Part shown: positions 48,054-60,405 of the stretch, piece by piece
How the letters are laid out: each line of letters opens with the position of its first letter
Position numbering within the stretch: position 1 is the first letter of the stretch
DNA from: Dolomedes plantarius
Lineage: Eukaryota > Arthropoda > Arachnida > Araneae > Dolomedidae
Assembly: GCA_907164885.2 (NCBI GenBank)
Contig: OU015496.1
Coordinates: 181,872,374-181,936,373 of the forward strand
Length of the DNA: 64,000 bases
Reading direction: 5' to 3'
Notes under the pieces: model-generated
The model's database searches: none
Seen by the model: only the letters and a program-made list of their open reading frames with translations
What the model was told of the DNA's origin: nothing
Program-made: the position numbers and the translations under genes

Positions 48054-48753
48054 CTAGCTGAAAACCCGCGCTTCGCTACGGAGTACATTCAAATTAAATA
48101 CAACGGTCAACGTATGCAATTTATGCCAAAAAATAAATATATATATTTATAATAAATGCGATGATCAATGTATACAATTGATGTAAAATATATATCTATA
48201 TATATATATATATATATTTATAAAAAAATCGTAAGGGATATGCATTTTTTTTGGATAATATCCAATCGTCTGCTGCATTAGAAAGAGAAAAAAATATTTT
48301 TTTTGTCTATTTAGTTGTTACGCACGTGACGATAAATTTATTGAAAGTACCAGAAAAAGAAATCACGTGATCAGCATTTAATAAATTAAATTCTAAAAAT
48401 TAATCTTTAAAAATTCACCAAAAATCAGGAAATGGAGGTAAAAATTCGAAAAAAATTTCATTTTGAAGGAATTTTTATGATCTTTCTCGTGATATAAATT
48501 TTATAACCCTCAATGTATTATTTTAAATGCAAACGTAAAAAAAGTTTAAAAAACAGCTTAAAAATTTAATTTAAAAAAATCTAAGAAGAATTTTTGAAAA
48601 ATCTTTCTTAGTGCACCCCTACACTATTAGAAGAATCGCCATGCAAAATTTCAGCCCTTTAGGTCCAGCGGTTTGGTCTGTGCGTTGTATGTCAGTCAGT
48701 CAGTCAGTCAGTGAATGAATGAGTCAGTTACGGAACTGTTTTATATATATAGA
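48054..48753 (-). mobile_element. Helitron-like element, copy F
   Basis: On the minus strand it starts TCTATATATATAAAACAG at 48753 and ends TTTTCAGCTAG at 48054, with T and A outside. CCGTAGCGAAGCGCGGG provides the 3' hairpin. No coding sequence. Confidence 0.86.
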
Positions 48754-49156
48754 TAAGTGTACCCTCAATTTTGAGTGTCACTGTCTGTTTCAGGTGCACC
48801 ATAGAAAATATAACTGATCTAGAAAATAAAACTAGAGTGCATGCCTTTGAGAAGAAAGTTATTAGTTTCCAGAGTTTTTCCAAAAATCCAATTTCCAAAT
48901 TCCAGAGTTTTTCCAAAGATGAAGGGGTTCACTTGATCTGACTCAATCTAGCGGTTGATAAATGATTATACCCCAAGAACATTAATCAAAAGTGTTTCTA
49001 TTATCAACACCTGTTCAACTTGAAACTGGAGGGAGACACAAATTCGAGACAGATCCTAATCGCTCATTACAGCTGACCTCAGCACCCGTCTCATTAGCCG
49101 CCTTCGAGCATGCGCAGTCAGTCTGATCCAGTTGTTTGTTTACAGTGCAGACCATG
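48754..49156. other. Gene-free spacer
   Basis: The short repeat CCAGAGTTTTTCCAAA occurs twice near 48876-48920. Nothing else is recognised. Confidence 0.45.
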
Positions 49157-49164
49157 CTTTATTG

Positions 49165-50000
49165 CAGGCGTGCCCAACCCGTGGGTCGCATGCGGCGCTA
49201 CACGCAATTGCAGGCCTTGTTAAAACCGATCAGACCCCGCTTGAAGAAAAATTTAAAATATGTTTAAAGTAAGAAACAAGTAAAAAATGATTCGGATTAA
49301 CGACCAAACGAAGACTATTAAAGATGCAGATGTAGAAGGTTATATGATGGTCGAAGAAGTGGAAGCATTAAAACCTATTCTTCCTTCTTCGTGATCCGGA
49401 AACCCCATAAAAACTATACAGTTTCTTGCTACAAAATGGCGGAGCTTCTGAATTTCCAAATGTACTTATATCTTTGAGGGTAATTTTCTGATAATTCCTA
49501 TAACCATGGCATCGGTGGAAAGAGGCTTTTCTAGATTAAAATTAATTAAAACATACCCTTCGGTCAACAGTATCTCAGGAAATACTTAACAGCCTTACAA
49601 TAATGTCTACAGAGCATAAAGAAATGAGGAAATTAAAATTTCATCAAATCATAAATGATTTCGCTGATAACAAAATCTAGAAAAATTTGCTTGTAAATAT
49701 TTTTGTTCTGTAAATAAATTCTTTATAGTCCGCCTACTTTTTAGTTTTTGTTTTCTTATAAATGTATATAAAAAAAGAAATATGAACGCTTTCATATTTT
49801 TGTTTTTTATGCTTCGCATTAAATTCTTATCATTTAACGTAAATTAGTATTTTGAAGGGCCCTGCAATGACTCAAGCCGGCCCTGCTTACACAGTTCGTA
49901 ATGTGGCCATAAGATCATAAACTTCATTTTTTATGCGACCAAAGACAATTCCTGTTCATTCATTGTGGCCCCAGGCAAGCCAAAAGGTTGGACAGCGGTG
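49165..50000 (+). mobile_element. hAT element with transposase remnant
   Basis: The left end is CAGGCGTGCCCAACC and the right end read inward is CACCGCTGTCCAACC. Flanks CTTTATTG (49157-49164) and CCTTACTG (50001-50008) match at six of eight. The right end has CATTGTGGCCCCAGG, typical of hAT subterminal sequence. A hAT transposase C-terminus lies inside. Confidence 0.72.
49380..49680 (+). pseudogene. hAT transposase C-terminal remnant
   Basis: Near 49500-49540 the translation gives IPITMASVERGFSRLKLIKT. This is the E-R-x-F-S block of hAT transposases that contains the final catalytic glutamate. Continuation in another frame yields SQEILNSLTIMSTEHKEMRK. Frameshifts and missing upstream domains make it a pseudogene. 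Confidence 0.8.
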
Positions 50001-50008
50001 CCTTACTG

Positions 50009-50774
50009 TCTGCCCAATTTCACGTTTAGTCCTTAAATTATTGTCTGTTGAAGCAATGCATCAGTTGATCTCGCAGATCAACAGTCAGTTACAAGTTGTT
50101 ACAAGGAATTTTCTTCTCAGTAAATTCTAATCCCAGATTAGCAGTAGCGTATTTTTAAATTCAATTTCCTGCATTAGGAAGTATACCTTTAAACCCAATG
50201 AGCGTAATTTTCAAAAATATTTTTGGTTTAGTTTAATTTGTTTAAAAAACAGTTTTAATTTTATAACGATAGACATGAGTAATTTAATGCGAACAAAAAT
50301 CTTTAATGGAATCAACAATAAAAAAATGAAAAATTTAAAAAACGATACGCTCTTTCTTTAAACGCCTACTTTCATGTGAAAAGAAAAAGGCATTTTTCTT
50401 TTCTGTGAGTGATTAGAAAAACACTGACAGAAAAATTCAACTTAATATGGGCTTTGAAGTTCTGGGAGGTCCAGTGTAATGAGCGATAGGGAACAGTCTC
50501 TATTTTGTGCTTCTGTCCAGTTTTAATTTGAATAGACGTTGATAAATGAGACGTCGTCAACTAATATCTTAAGAACTCGTGAACTCTGAAAGACACGCGT
50601 AAACTCACTGGACTGCACGTACCATAATCGATGGATCTCAAACTAAATCATAAGCTTCTAACATCTGTACAACTTTCCTGCAATCAACAACCGTCTGTCG
50701 AGATCGTTATTCGAAACCTGGTCTCCCCGTCTTGAACCGGTGTTTCTAACAACTGAACAAACCCAAAGATGTTA
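50009..50774. other. Gene-free stretch
   Basis: Nothing recognised. Confidence 0.45.
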
Positions 50775-50776
50775 TA

Positions 50777-52229
50777 CAGGGATTCCACCTATATCCGTTG
50801 CACCCCCCTTAACTTCTAAACGGTGACAGTTTAGGCCATAAAGTTGATGTCTAGGCTATGCGCTAAAAAGGCTATGCGCTACACGATGAGACAGCTTACG
50901 GAACATGTCGGACACAGCTTACGGAACATGTCATACATCTATCGGAAAATTTTGGAATTAGCGTTTTTATCTCAAAAACGGTACGAGATACGGGGGAAAA
51001 AAAAGTCAATTACAAAGTTATTCAGCATCATCGATTTAGTAAGAAAAGTCACCTTGCGCACATTAATACTTAAAACAGCATGTAGAAAATGAACATTTGT
51101 TTGGTCATGATTTCGAAAATTGTAATGTCATAAAGAGAGGAAGAAAGAAACTGAGACACTTTCCTATCTTCAGGATCATTTATTTATGTTACTGAAAATA
51201 CTCGCCATTAGTCACTATACACATTAACACTCTGGACTGGATTTCTCGCTGCACATTGTGCAACATGGCAGGTGTTACGCAGGCACAAGCATCAGTAATG
51301 CGTCGTCGAAGATTCTGCAATGTTGGCGGAGGAGTGGCATATACCTGCCCTTTTATGTGTCCCCATAAGAAATCCAATGGGGTCAAGTCGGGTAAGCTCA
51401 GGGGGCACTCTACGAAACCATCATACCCGATGACTTGATTCTCGAATGTCTCCATGAGGTACTGCTTAACGTTTGATGTCTTATGCGGCGGGGCGTCGTC
51501 ATGTTGGAACCATACATTTCTTAGTTGGTGTAACGATAGATTCGATAGATAGTAATAACGAAGTCGGTTATTACATGCTGCAGAAGCTTCAAAACCGCTG
51601 TCCCGTTACGCTCCCTCGTAAAATACTGGTCCAATAAGACTGTCGTGAAAAATTTCACACCAAACATTTACAGACCAGCGTACTTGATGTCGAACTTCGA
51701 CAGTGTATCTGGGATTTTCCATCGACCAGGTGTGAACGTTCTGTCTATTCCACACTCCGTTACGCGAAAAACGTGCCTCATCTGTCCACATTATGGCGCT
51801 ATACACATTTAGTCACTATACACATTTGTACTCTGGACTGGATTTCTCGCTGCACATTGTGCAACATCCACTCTTTATGACATGACAATTTTCGAAATCG
51901 TGACCAAACAAATATTCATTTTCTACATTCTGTTTATAAGTATTAATGTGCGCAAGGTGTCTTTTATTACTAAATCGATGATGCTGAACAACTTTGTAAT
52001 TGACTTTTTTCCCGTCTTTTTTTTTTTTAGATACCCGTACTGATTCCCGTACAGTTTTTGAGATAAAAACGCTTAGTCCAAAATTTGCCGATAGATGGCG
52101 TTATAAGTTATCTCATCAAGTAGCGCATAGCCTTTTTACTATACCTAGACACAAACTTTATGGGCTAAGCTGTCACCTTTTAGAAGTTATGGGGGGGATG
52201 GGGGTTAACGGATATAGGTGGGAATCCTG
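50777..52229 (-). mobile_element. mariner-like element with arms of about 360 bp
   Basis: The ends CAGGGATTCCACCTATATCC and (inward from the right) CAGGATTCCCACCTATATCC are flanked by TA (50775-50776, 52230-52231). The arms pair over about 50777-51136 and 51871-52229. The transposase remnant lies between them on the minus strand. The left arm has a 19-base direct repeat (ACAGCTTACGGAACATGTC, twice near 50892-50932) absent from the right arm. Confidence 0.92.
51189..51806 (-). pseudogene. mariner-like transposase, N-terminus missing
   Basis: The minus strand reads IMWTDEARFSRNGVWNRQNV (first catalytic aspartate), WSVNVWCEIFHDSLIGPVFY, then across a frameshift LRNVWFQHDDAPPHKTSNVK (second aspartate), PLSLPDLTPLDFLWGHIKGQ (third) and NGEYFQ-stop. 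Spacing between the second and third aspartates is about 36 residues, near the DD37D type. No helix-turn-helix region remains. Where it should lie (51809-51867) there is a direct copy of the gene's own C-terminal coding segment (51211-51266). Confidence 0.85.
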
Positions 52230-52231
52230 TA

Positions 52232-52947
52232 TAGTGTTATTATCAACAACTTCATTTTTATGTTCTCCCTTTCTTTTTTAAACTAACGACACAAAATGTT
52301 GGCTAGTGCATATTTATTTTATTATTATTATTATTTTAATCAGTCTCCGTCGCAGATGAGTTTTTCTGCGATGAATATACGCTCCTGATTGGTCCGGGTA
52401 TTTTTCGTTCAAACGGTCGGTTCCAATATAACTACCATATCCCATAACCGAGACCCGAACCTGGATTTCCATACCTCGACGTTCGTATTCTGCCAGCTGA
52501 ACGATCTTTGTAACTCCGGAATTGATATTAATAGTTCACTATAAAGTATAGTAAAAAGGCTCGACTCGAATGTCTAAAGCAATATCCAAACAAGGGACTT
52601 GGCTTACTCGGTAGGCGTTTTCATGATCTACTCCTGGTGAAACAAGCAGTTTTTCTTTAGAAATTTAAAACAAGTCATTTAATGTTACGTATAGTGAAAT
52701 TTTACGGTCTCTCTCTTTTCCAGAATTGTTTTCACTAGCGGTGGTATTTATTTTCATCAAATTATCCTTGTAATGATTTTATTTTAAACATCCCTCTTCA
52801 ATTCTTCATATTCGCATACATAATGTAGCCATAGAGCCAGTGTTATGAAAGAAACCCCCTTTCCACGGCTACCTCTCAAAGCGGCCACTTTTTTCGGAAC
52901 CATGACTGGCCGCCCTAAAGAAGTTTCACTATATATATATATATATA
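52232..52947. other. Gene-free stretch
   Basis: The end near 52925, read on the minus strand as TATAGTGAAACTTCTTTAGG, looks like one end of a pogo/Tigger element, but no partner was found. Confidence 0.4.
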
Positions 52948-54060
52948 CTAGCCGGGCTTCGCCCGTCTAGCCGGTCGGTTTAAGGACCCGCGCTCCCTTC
53001 GGCAATCATTGTCAGAAAATAGAAATACTAAAAGGCAACGAATAAAGGTATTTAAATTTTGTAGATACGCATCCCACGTCCTACAAACAGTCGAAAGCAG
53101 AAGAAAAATTCTTTTCCTTCCCCCCTCCCCCCCCCCCAGCGAGCCGGCGTTGCCCGGGATTTAAGAATGTTAACCGAAATCAATTTAAAAACTAAACACA
53201 GTATAAATTACATAGTAAAAAAAAAGTGAAATGTTATAGACATCTCAGAATTTAGGTAGATGCAGCCTTTCATCACTGTACCACTAAAAGCTGAAAAGTA
53301 AAAATGTCAAATTGGGGAATAATTGTTAACCAAAGTCAATTTAAAAACTAAACACAGTATAAATAACATAGGAAAAAAAGCAATGAAATGTTATAGCATG
53401 AATGAAATGTTATATGCATGAATAAAAAGAAAATCCAATATAAAAAAATATAGATTTTTAATAAACTCCTCAGAATTCAGCTAGTTTAGCCTTTCATCAT
53501 TGGAGCAAAAAAAACCCTGAAAAGTAAAATAAAATATATACATTTATAATAAACCACTAAAATCTGAAAAGTTAAAATGTCAAATCGTCTTTTGGACAGT
53601 TTGACGTAAAGCTGTAAAGCTTTTTACGTTTCAAGTAAAGCTGAAAAGTAAAAATGTCAAATTCTTGAATGTTTGTTAACAAAAATCAATTTAAAAATTA
53701 AACATAGTATAAATAACATAGAAAAAAAGCATAAGAAATGTTATACGCATCTCAGAATTTAGGTAGACTCATCAACCTAAGGGAGTTAGGCCTTTCATCA
53801 TTTTACCACTAAAAGCTGAAAAGTAAAAATCTCAATTTTGTTAACCAAAAACAACTTAAAAACTAAACACAGTATAAATAACACAGAAAAAAAAGCATGT
53901 GAAATGTTATACACATCTCAGAATTTAGGTAGATTCAGTCTTTTATCATTTTACCGCCAAAAGCTGAAAAGTAAAAATCTCAATTTTGTTAACTAAAATC
54001 AATTTATAAATTAAACACAGTATATATAACATAGAATAAATAACACAGTATAAATAAAAA
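52948..54060 (-). repeat. Second Helitron-like 3' end followed by tandem repeats
   Basis: On the minus strand the end reads CGGGCGAAGCCCGGCTAG followed by T: a perfect 5-bp-stem hairpin abutting CTAG, resembling but not identical to the other family. From 53170 come five units beginning TTAAC(C) (about 53170, 53326, 53676, 53841, 53989). Each holds AAACACAGTATAAAT, then CTCAGAATTTAGGTAG, then AAAAGCTGAAAAGTAAAAAT. Unit lengths are about 156, 350, 165 and 148, with a partial last unit. Confidence 0.72.
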
Positions 54061-54133
54061 CTAAACAAAGTATTGCTTGAATTGAATTTAAGTAAAATGT
54101 AAATAATTCAACAACAAAAAAATAAATTAAGTA

Positions 54134-54325
54134 TTAAAGTATAGGTAGAAGGCCCTGACAAACGTAAAAATTAATAGAAATCTGCAATTAGGGCTCCACG
54201 CACCATACATGCAAGATTCTGCAGCAAAAAAATTAAAGTATAGGTTAAAGGCACTGACAAACAAAAAAATTAACAGAAATCTGCAATTAGGGCTGCACAC
54301 ACCATAAATGCAAGATCAGTTGTTT
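54134..54325. repeat. Tandem duplication, about 97-bp units
   Basis: ATTAAAGTATAGGT, GAAATCTGCAATTAGGGCT and ATGCAAGAT each recur once at about 97-base spacing. Confidence 0.88.
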
Positions 54326-54460
54326 TCAAACAACTAATATAACCAAACATTTTATTTTTCACACATTTATTAATATAATTCTTATGTTGAAAAGGATCAA
54401 AATATAGAGATGAAGCTAAACGTAAGAGCAACGTATGGTTAAACATAAATATTGTATGGA

Positions 54461-54685
54461 GGGCCGTGGCGGCCTTGTGGTTCAGCGCGCTGGTTTTCGG
54501 TGCTGAGGGTGCTCAGATCGAATCCTGGCGAAGCGCCACTAAAATGCTTCCGTTTGTGTCGTCCCTTCATAGAGGGCAATGCTGGTCCGCCTATATGGCG
54601 CCCCCATAATAAGATGGCCAGCAAAACTGCGGTTAATTATAGCCGAATGTCTTCGCGACAAGTGCCTCCGCATTGAAAAAAAAAG
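54461..54685 (+). mobile_element. tRNA-derived SINE
   Basis: A perfect 11-base duplication TATTGTATGGA flanks it (54450-54460, 54686-54696). The head reads GGCCTTGTGGTTCAGCGCGC with B-box-like AGATCGAATCC. The body has TGTCGTCCCTTCATAGAGGG, and the tail CAAGTGCCTCCGCATTG plus an A run matches the relatives at 34049 and 62380. Confidence 0.95.
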
Positions 54686-54809
54686 TATTGTATGGAATAT
54701 GTGAGATTAAGAAATTAAAAAACATGAGTCCTTTTAAAATCAAATTAACAGAAAAAATTATTGCTTTCATAGCACATAAAAATATTTATTGGTAAATTAA
54801 GGGTTTTTT

Positions 54810-54813
54810 TTTA

Positions 54814-54844
<31 letters not shown>

Positions 54845-54900
54845 CATGTGTGTGTATGTGTGTGTATGTTTGTATGTATGTATGTATGTATATATACAGT
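54810..54900. repeat. Compound microsatellite (TA, TG, TATG)
   Basis: Runs of TA, then TGTG, then TATG units. Confidence 0.95.
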
Positions 54901-55529
54901 TAAACTTGGCGTCCAGTAACGGTTCCGAAACAAAAGTAGGGATGGCCGTGGAAAAGGAGCTCTTCTATAACATAGGCTCTAAAACTCTTGAACCGGTTCT
55001 GAACAAAATACGGCCGTTTACCGATCATTTATTTAGTCAGCGATTTCAAGCATCCCTCGAGCTCCTAGGAACTGAACTCATCTAACATACAGGTGTTCCT
55101 CATAAAATAGTACAGTTTTAATGTTCGTCAGTCTTTGAGCCGACTGTATGGATCGGTATTTATTAATTGGTATTTTCCTTTCAAAGTACGGCAACTCGTC
55201 CGTAAAGAAAGGAAACCAGCCTAAGAAAACTTCCTTTGAGTCATCACTGTCAAAGTGTCACGACCAGAAACCGTTGCATGCGGGGGTGGAATTTTGGTTT
55301 TTGCGGATAAGGGATGGAAGAAATAAGAGTGGAAATAATTATTTCTTATTCATTATTTATCTTCTGGGGTTCGTTTTACAATACCCTGCAATTTCTGACC
55401 CACCGCCCATTTCTACGCTTCTGTGCCATATTTACGAGATACCTTAAAAATTGCAGCTGAAAGCTTATAACACTCAAACCCTCACAGGAATTTGTTGCTT
55501 TCAAACCAAAAGAAAAGAGTAAATTGAAA
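54901..55529. other. Gene-free stretch
   Basis: No gene. CAGTTAAACTTGGCGTCC at 54898 and CAGTCGGCTCAAAGA on the opposite strand near 55145 could be ends of a decayed pogo-type element, but the match is too weak to call. Confidence 0.4.
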
Positions 55530-56508
55530 GGCAATACCTCGCTTTACGGCCTAGATACATCCCGGAAAAGTTGGCCGTATAACGAATCAATTATTTTGAT
55601 ACAAACCCATACAAATTTAATTGGATCTGTTCCAATTTTTTTTATAAATAATATAGTTTTTAGTTCAGAAAGCATTTTATTATTTTTATTTCCTATAAAA
55701 ATGCTTACATAAAAATAAAAGAACAAAACAATGTAATAATAAACAGAAATTCCAAAAATAAACATATAAACAAAAAACAAAAGATATCATATGCACATGT
55801 ATACTTATAATAAAAACATAAAATGTTTAAAAACTCTTTTAGTCTGATGACGAACATTAACATGAAGAATCACTAAGCTATATAATATAATATGCTGTAT
55901 AATATAATATAATAAGCTATATAATCTATATATATAAAACAGTTCCGTAACTGACTCATTCATTCACTGACTGACTGACTGACTGACATACAACGCACAG
56001 ACCAAACCGCTGGACCTAAAGGGCTGAAATTTTGCATGGCGATTCTTCTAATAGTGTAGGGGTGCACTAAGAGAGATTTTTCAAAAATTCTTCTTAGATT
56101 TTTTTAAATTAAATTTTTAAGCTGTTTTTTAAACTTTTTTTTACGTTTGCATTTAAAATAATACATTGAGGGTTATAAAATTTATATCACGAGAAAAATC
56201 ATAAAAATTCCTTCAAAATGAATTTTTTTCGAATTTTTACCTCCATTTCCTGATTTTTGGTGAATTTTTAAAGATTAATTTTCAGAATTTAATTTATTAA
56301 ATGCTGATCACGTGATTTCTTTTTCTGGTACTTTCAATAAATTTATCGTCACGTGCGTAACAACTAAATAGACAAAAAAATATTTTTTTCTTGCTAATGC
56401 GGCAGACGATTGGACATTATTTTGTCTATAAAAATATCCCTTACGATTTTTTTATAAATAAATATATTTTTTTCTACATCAATTGTATATATTGATCGTC
56501 GTATTTAT

Positions 56509-56547
<39 letters not shown>

Positions 56548-56786
56548 TTAATTGTTTTGCATTAATTGCATACATTGACCGTTGTATTTAATTTGAATGT
56601 ACTCCGTAGCGAAGTGCGGGTTTTCAGCTAGTATAATATAATATAATATGCTGCCATCATCACTTTCCGCTGTTGTGGCCCTATAACGAAACATTATGGG
56701 CCGTCAATCGAAAAAGTACCATAATTAAAAAAGGCCGTTATAGCGAAATGCCGAATAAAGAGCGGCCGTATAGAGAGGTATAGGTG
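55530..56786. mobile_element. pogo-type MITE (copy 2) with a Helitron-like insertion
   Basis: AATACCTCGCTTTACGGCC at the left and (inward from the right) CACCTATACCTCTCTATACG are the ends. Its body aligns with copy 1 at 37563-40852. It lacks copy 1's Tc1 and Helitron-like insertions at that position but carries its own Helitron-like copy in a TATAA-repeat at 55925. Confidence 0.86.
55925..56631 (+). mobile_element. Helitron-like element, copy G
   Basis: It starts TCTATATATATAAAACAG after A and ends TTTTCAGCTAG before T. The 3' hairpin region is CCGTAGCGAAGTGCGGG. It lies inside pogo-type MITE copy 2. Confidence 0.88.
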
Positions 56787-56787
56787 T

Positions 56788-57315
56788 ATCATTTTTTAAA
56801 CTTTTATACAACTTATTTATTTATTATTTATTTTTATCTGCTTTCTTGTACCTTTCATCTTGTTGTTTTTATTTATTGCTTGCCAGTGGGAGAAAAAAAT
56901 TAATTTTTAAAAAAATTTTAAATTATTCATAGATAAACCTTTCTCAAGACAACTTGAACATTCATGCTTACAATACTTAAATCAAGTAGGGAAGCTTGAC
57001 GTAAATTTTAATGTTATCCATAACGGAAAATTTTTCGGTCCAATATTCAAAGGAAAAGTTTATTGTACAAAGAATTTTTTCACCCGATACAACAGAAGAA
57101 ATAAATCCTTATGTTGTATCAGGAAAAAAATTATTGAAAATGCATTTTAAATAAATTTAGAATTTTTTTCGTAAGGTAAATAATAGTAATTTTTGAGGTA
57201 GTGAATCCGGAATTTTCCTTGCAATTTTCGATTTTGGCACTAGTGTCTACTAGCGCCATCTATCAAGTAAGAAGTGAATGAAAAAATAATAGATGAGTAG
57301 ATAAAGTGACAGCTG
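56788..57315. other. Gene-free AT-rich stretch
   Basis: Nothing recognised. Confidence 0.45.
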
Positions 57316-57658
57316 AACGCTAGAATAACCTCCACTAGATTTCGCAGATTACAAATTCTCAACTCACACAAATAAATTTTGGTTTTTACACCAAAAATCA
57401 CAAGTATCTAATAACTAAAGCAAAATTTATGGAAAAAAGCTAATTTCATTCCAATATTTTTCCAAACAAATTTTTAAGATTTTTTTTAAGGCTTTTCCAA
57501 TTCTAATCGTTATATTTTGGGTTAATCCATTTCAAATCAGCAAATTTGGCAAGGTAAAGTTGCTGGACATTTTTAATTTTCTTAATTTTTAACTAAGTTT
57601 TCTAAATAGTTTTATGAGTTTAAAAACCTGATTAAAATTTTTTCGACCTTAAAATTTT

Positions 57659-57689
<31 letters not shown>

Positions 57690-58439
57690 GGGGGGGGGGG
57701 GAGGGGGGGTGTCATTTTTAACCAGCTATGTAGTCAGTTTTTGGTGGAAAACGTGTTTCCCGGAAAATGTTGTAGCTGTTTTATTTTTATACCTATAAAG
57801 ATAAATTAAAACCAAAATATTCAGCATGAAATTTTCTACATTTTAAGTTCTAGAGAATTTTCATTAGATTTAAGGATCTGGGCCAAAAAAATGTTTCAAA
57901 ACGTTAGAAATGAAAGATCAATACCCCATTTCGCTACCCTTATTTTTTAGGAAGGAAATCAGACTCACCTTAAATATTTTTTTCATTGCACAAATAACTC
58001 ATAGGGCAGTAGCCCTATGAGTTAAAATTTCAATCTTGAAAACCTTTTCCTTTTTTTGTACAGCTTATCAAAAACCGTGTTAAGCCGGTTGTGGGCAGTT
58101 TTCACTAATTAATATCCCAGCAGGGACTGGGTAAAAAATTCTGAAAACTTAGAATAATAAACATCTTTGCAATATAAAGCTACCATATAAATTTTATGAG
58201 TGAGATTGAACTGGTTTTAGAGTGGAAGATCATTAATTTTATGAAAAAAATTGTACTAATTTTTCGGACTTTCAAAATCAGTATTAAAGCCTGTTGTTCT
58301 TGTTTCAACAATAAAATCATAAATGTTTTGTTAGATCTAACCCTAAAACTTGTCTCTGAAGCTTATATGTCCATGACGTTTATGCATTGAAGAAAATAAT
58401 TTGAATCAGTGAACTCATTATGTGTTACATTGGAGTTGT

Positions 58440-60405
58440 CACCGGTAAGTAAAATAACGGAACTAAATAAAGAAAAGGGATTGTCAGCCTTACAGAAAAA
58501 GACAGATAAAATTGCAATAGCTGTAAAAAGGAAACTGAAGATTTAGAGGAACACCAAAACCAGACCTGCTCTAAATCAGCTTAAAGTGAGTATGCAATTT
58601 TGATCGACAAACTAAAAGAAAAATGCAGCTTGGTGAATAAAGATGAAAATATTAAAATCATTTATCTCTTACCAGATTTATGGTCAATAAAAAAAATTAT
58701 CGAACATTTTGGTGTTTCTGGGTATCTTGTAAGACAAATAAGACAATTAATTTAGGAGAAATGTATCCTACCAAATCTTTATGAAAGACCAGGTGGACAC
58801 AAGACAAGCGAAGAAGTTATCAACTGTGTGATCGAGTTTTATCAAGATGATGAGAACAGTTGTCCCTCTGAGTAAAAAAGAATGTGCCTCAGATAAAATT
58901 AACATTGTGAAGGTATATAAATAAAAAATATAAGCCTTGATAACCTTAAACGAGCCTTCAAGTCTTTACAAACAGAGATATCCAGAATATATAATTTGTA
59001 GATCAATGTTCTGTGCTCTCCGGCAGAAATGGTGCGTTCTGCCTGGAACATCTGGCACTCACAGTGTGTGTAAATGTCACCAGAATGTTAAATTGGTGAT
59101 AGAAGGGAGAAAACTAAACACCAATTACTGGACTTTGTTAGACTTCTTTGTGTGGGACGTTGAGAGTGAAACCTGCATGCTGAATAAGTGCTTGGAATGT
59201 CCTGGACCAGAAGTACTTCTTGAAGTCTTAATGAATGCCTGTTGAAATAAGTTTCAAACAATGGGTGAAGACAGATAGAGCTGATCACACAATTTTTAAC
59301 TAATGATGAGTTTCTGCAAACTCTTGTGGAAAATCTAATATCATTAAAATCACATCATTTTATATCAAAGGTCCAAGCTCAAAACTTTAGAGAACTGAAA
59401 GTGGATCTTACAGATTTTGAATGTATAGTTATTGGAGACTTTTCAGAGAACTATACTTTTACGGTTCAAGATGAAATTCAAAGCTTTCATTGGACCAATA
59501 CACAGGCTACATTACATCCATTTATTTGTTATTTTAAGAAACAATCAAAACTGTAGTAAAAGTATTTGTGTTATTAGTGGCCACCTTAGACACGATACAA
59601 CCATTGTGTATACATTTCAACAGCATGTTGTACATGAGATGACGAATTTTATATCTAGAATACAGAAGACTATTTACTTAAGCGATGGTGCAAGAAGTTA
59701 GTACAAACAAAAAAAAGAATTTCATCAATGTCTGCCAACACAAAACACGATTTTGGCATAGGAGCAGAAAAGAATATTTTTGCATCATCGCATAGAAAAA
59801 AATTCTTGCCATAGTACAGGTGGAACCACGAAACAGGAAGTAACAAGAGCCAGTCTTCAGAGACCTTACAGTGATCAAATACTCACACAAAATACTTTTA
59901 AATTTTGTTCAGGGGAAATATTAGGGATAAATTATATTTTTATCTCGACAGAGGAAATAATGCAACTCTAAAAAAAATTGAATGTTGTGTACAAATCCCA
60001 GGAACTCGAGGTTATCATCGGTATGTACCCATAAGTGAAAATCAATTAGGTGCTACACTACTTTGAAATGCCTGATATTTGAGGATTTCAAAACCTCAAT
60101 TGAATTTACAAAAGCCCCATCCTTTGACGATAACGACAGCATGGCATGCATTTATGATGATAAATGGTAAAGTTAAAGATAAAAGTGAAGAGGACAATGA
60201 AATTTTAGTACAATTTTTCATCTATCAGGATCAGCAAATGCATTTAAGCTATCAAAAAATTATAGTGTTTGGGTTCCTGTCACTGAAGTCCCACGCAAAT
60301 TGAAACCGATTAAACTGACAACTATTTCTGGAAGAACATTCAATATCTCAGAAAAGATATGCAATGAAATTTCAGCACTGTTTAATACTGTAAAAAGATT
60401 TTAAA
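58440..60405 (+). pseudogene. Uncharacterised repeat-encoded protein, broken
   Basis: Segments in different frames read in order: IKIIYLLPDLWSIKKIIEHF (about 58650, helix-turn-helix-like), SLYKQRYPEYII, LRQKWCVLPGTSGTHSVCKC then HQNVKL (about 59010-59100), VWDVESETCMLNKCLECPGP, SHHFISKVQAQ, IVIGDFSENYTF, FHWTNTQATLHPF, YLSDGARS (about 59680), TRASLQRPYSDQILTQNTFK, and MINGKVKDKSEEDNEILVQF. From memory this block order matches an uncharacterised family spread through arthropod and other invertebrate genomes. The G-D-x-x-E-N-Y, S-D-G and C-rich blocks suggest a transposase of DDE type, but that is inference. More than five frameshifts or stops are present. Confidence 0.72.

Noticed and set aside
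53170..54060. CRISPR-like array
   Set aside because: Units are 150-350 bp, diverged along their whole length and without conserved short repeats and unique spacers; this is a eukaryotic tandem repeat.
54452..54676. Open frames across the SINEs at 34049, 54461 and 62380 as a conserved protein
   Set aside because: The recurrence is explained by SINE copies; the target duplications exclude a gene family.
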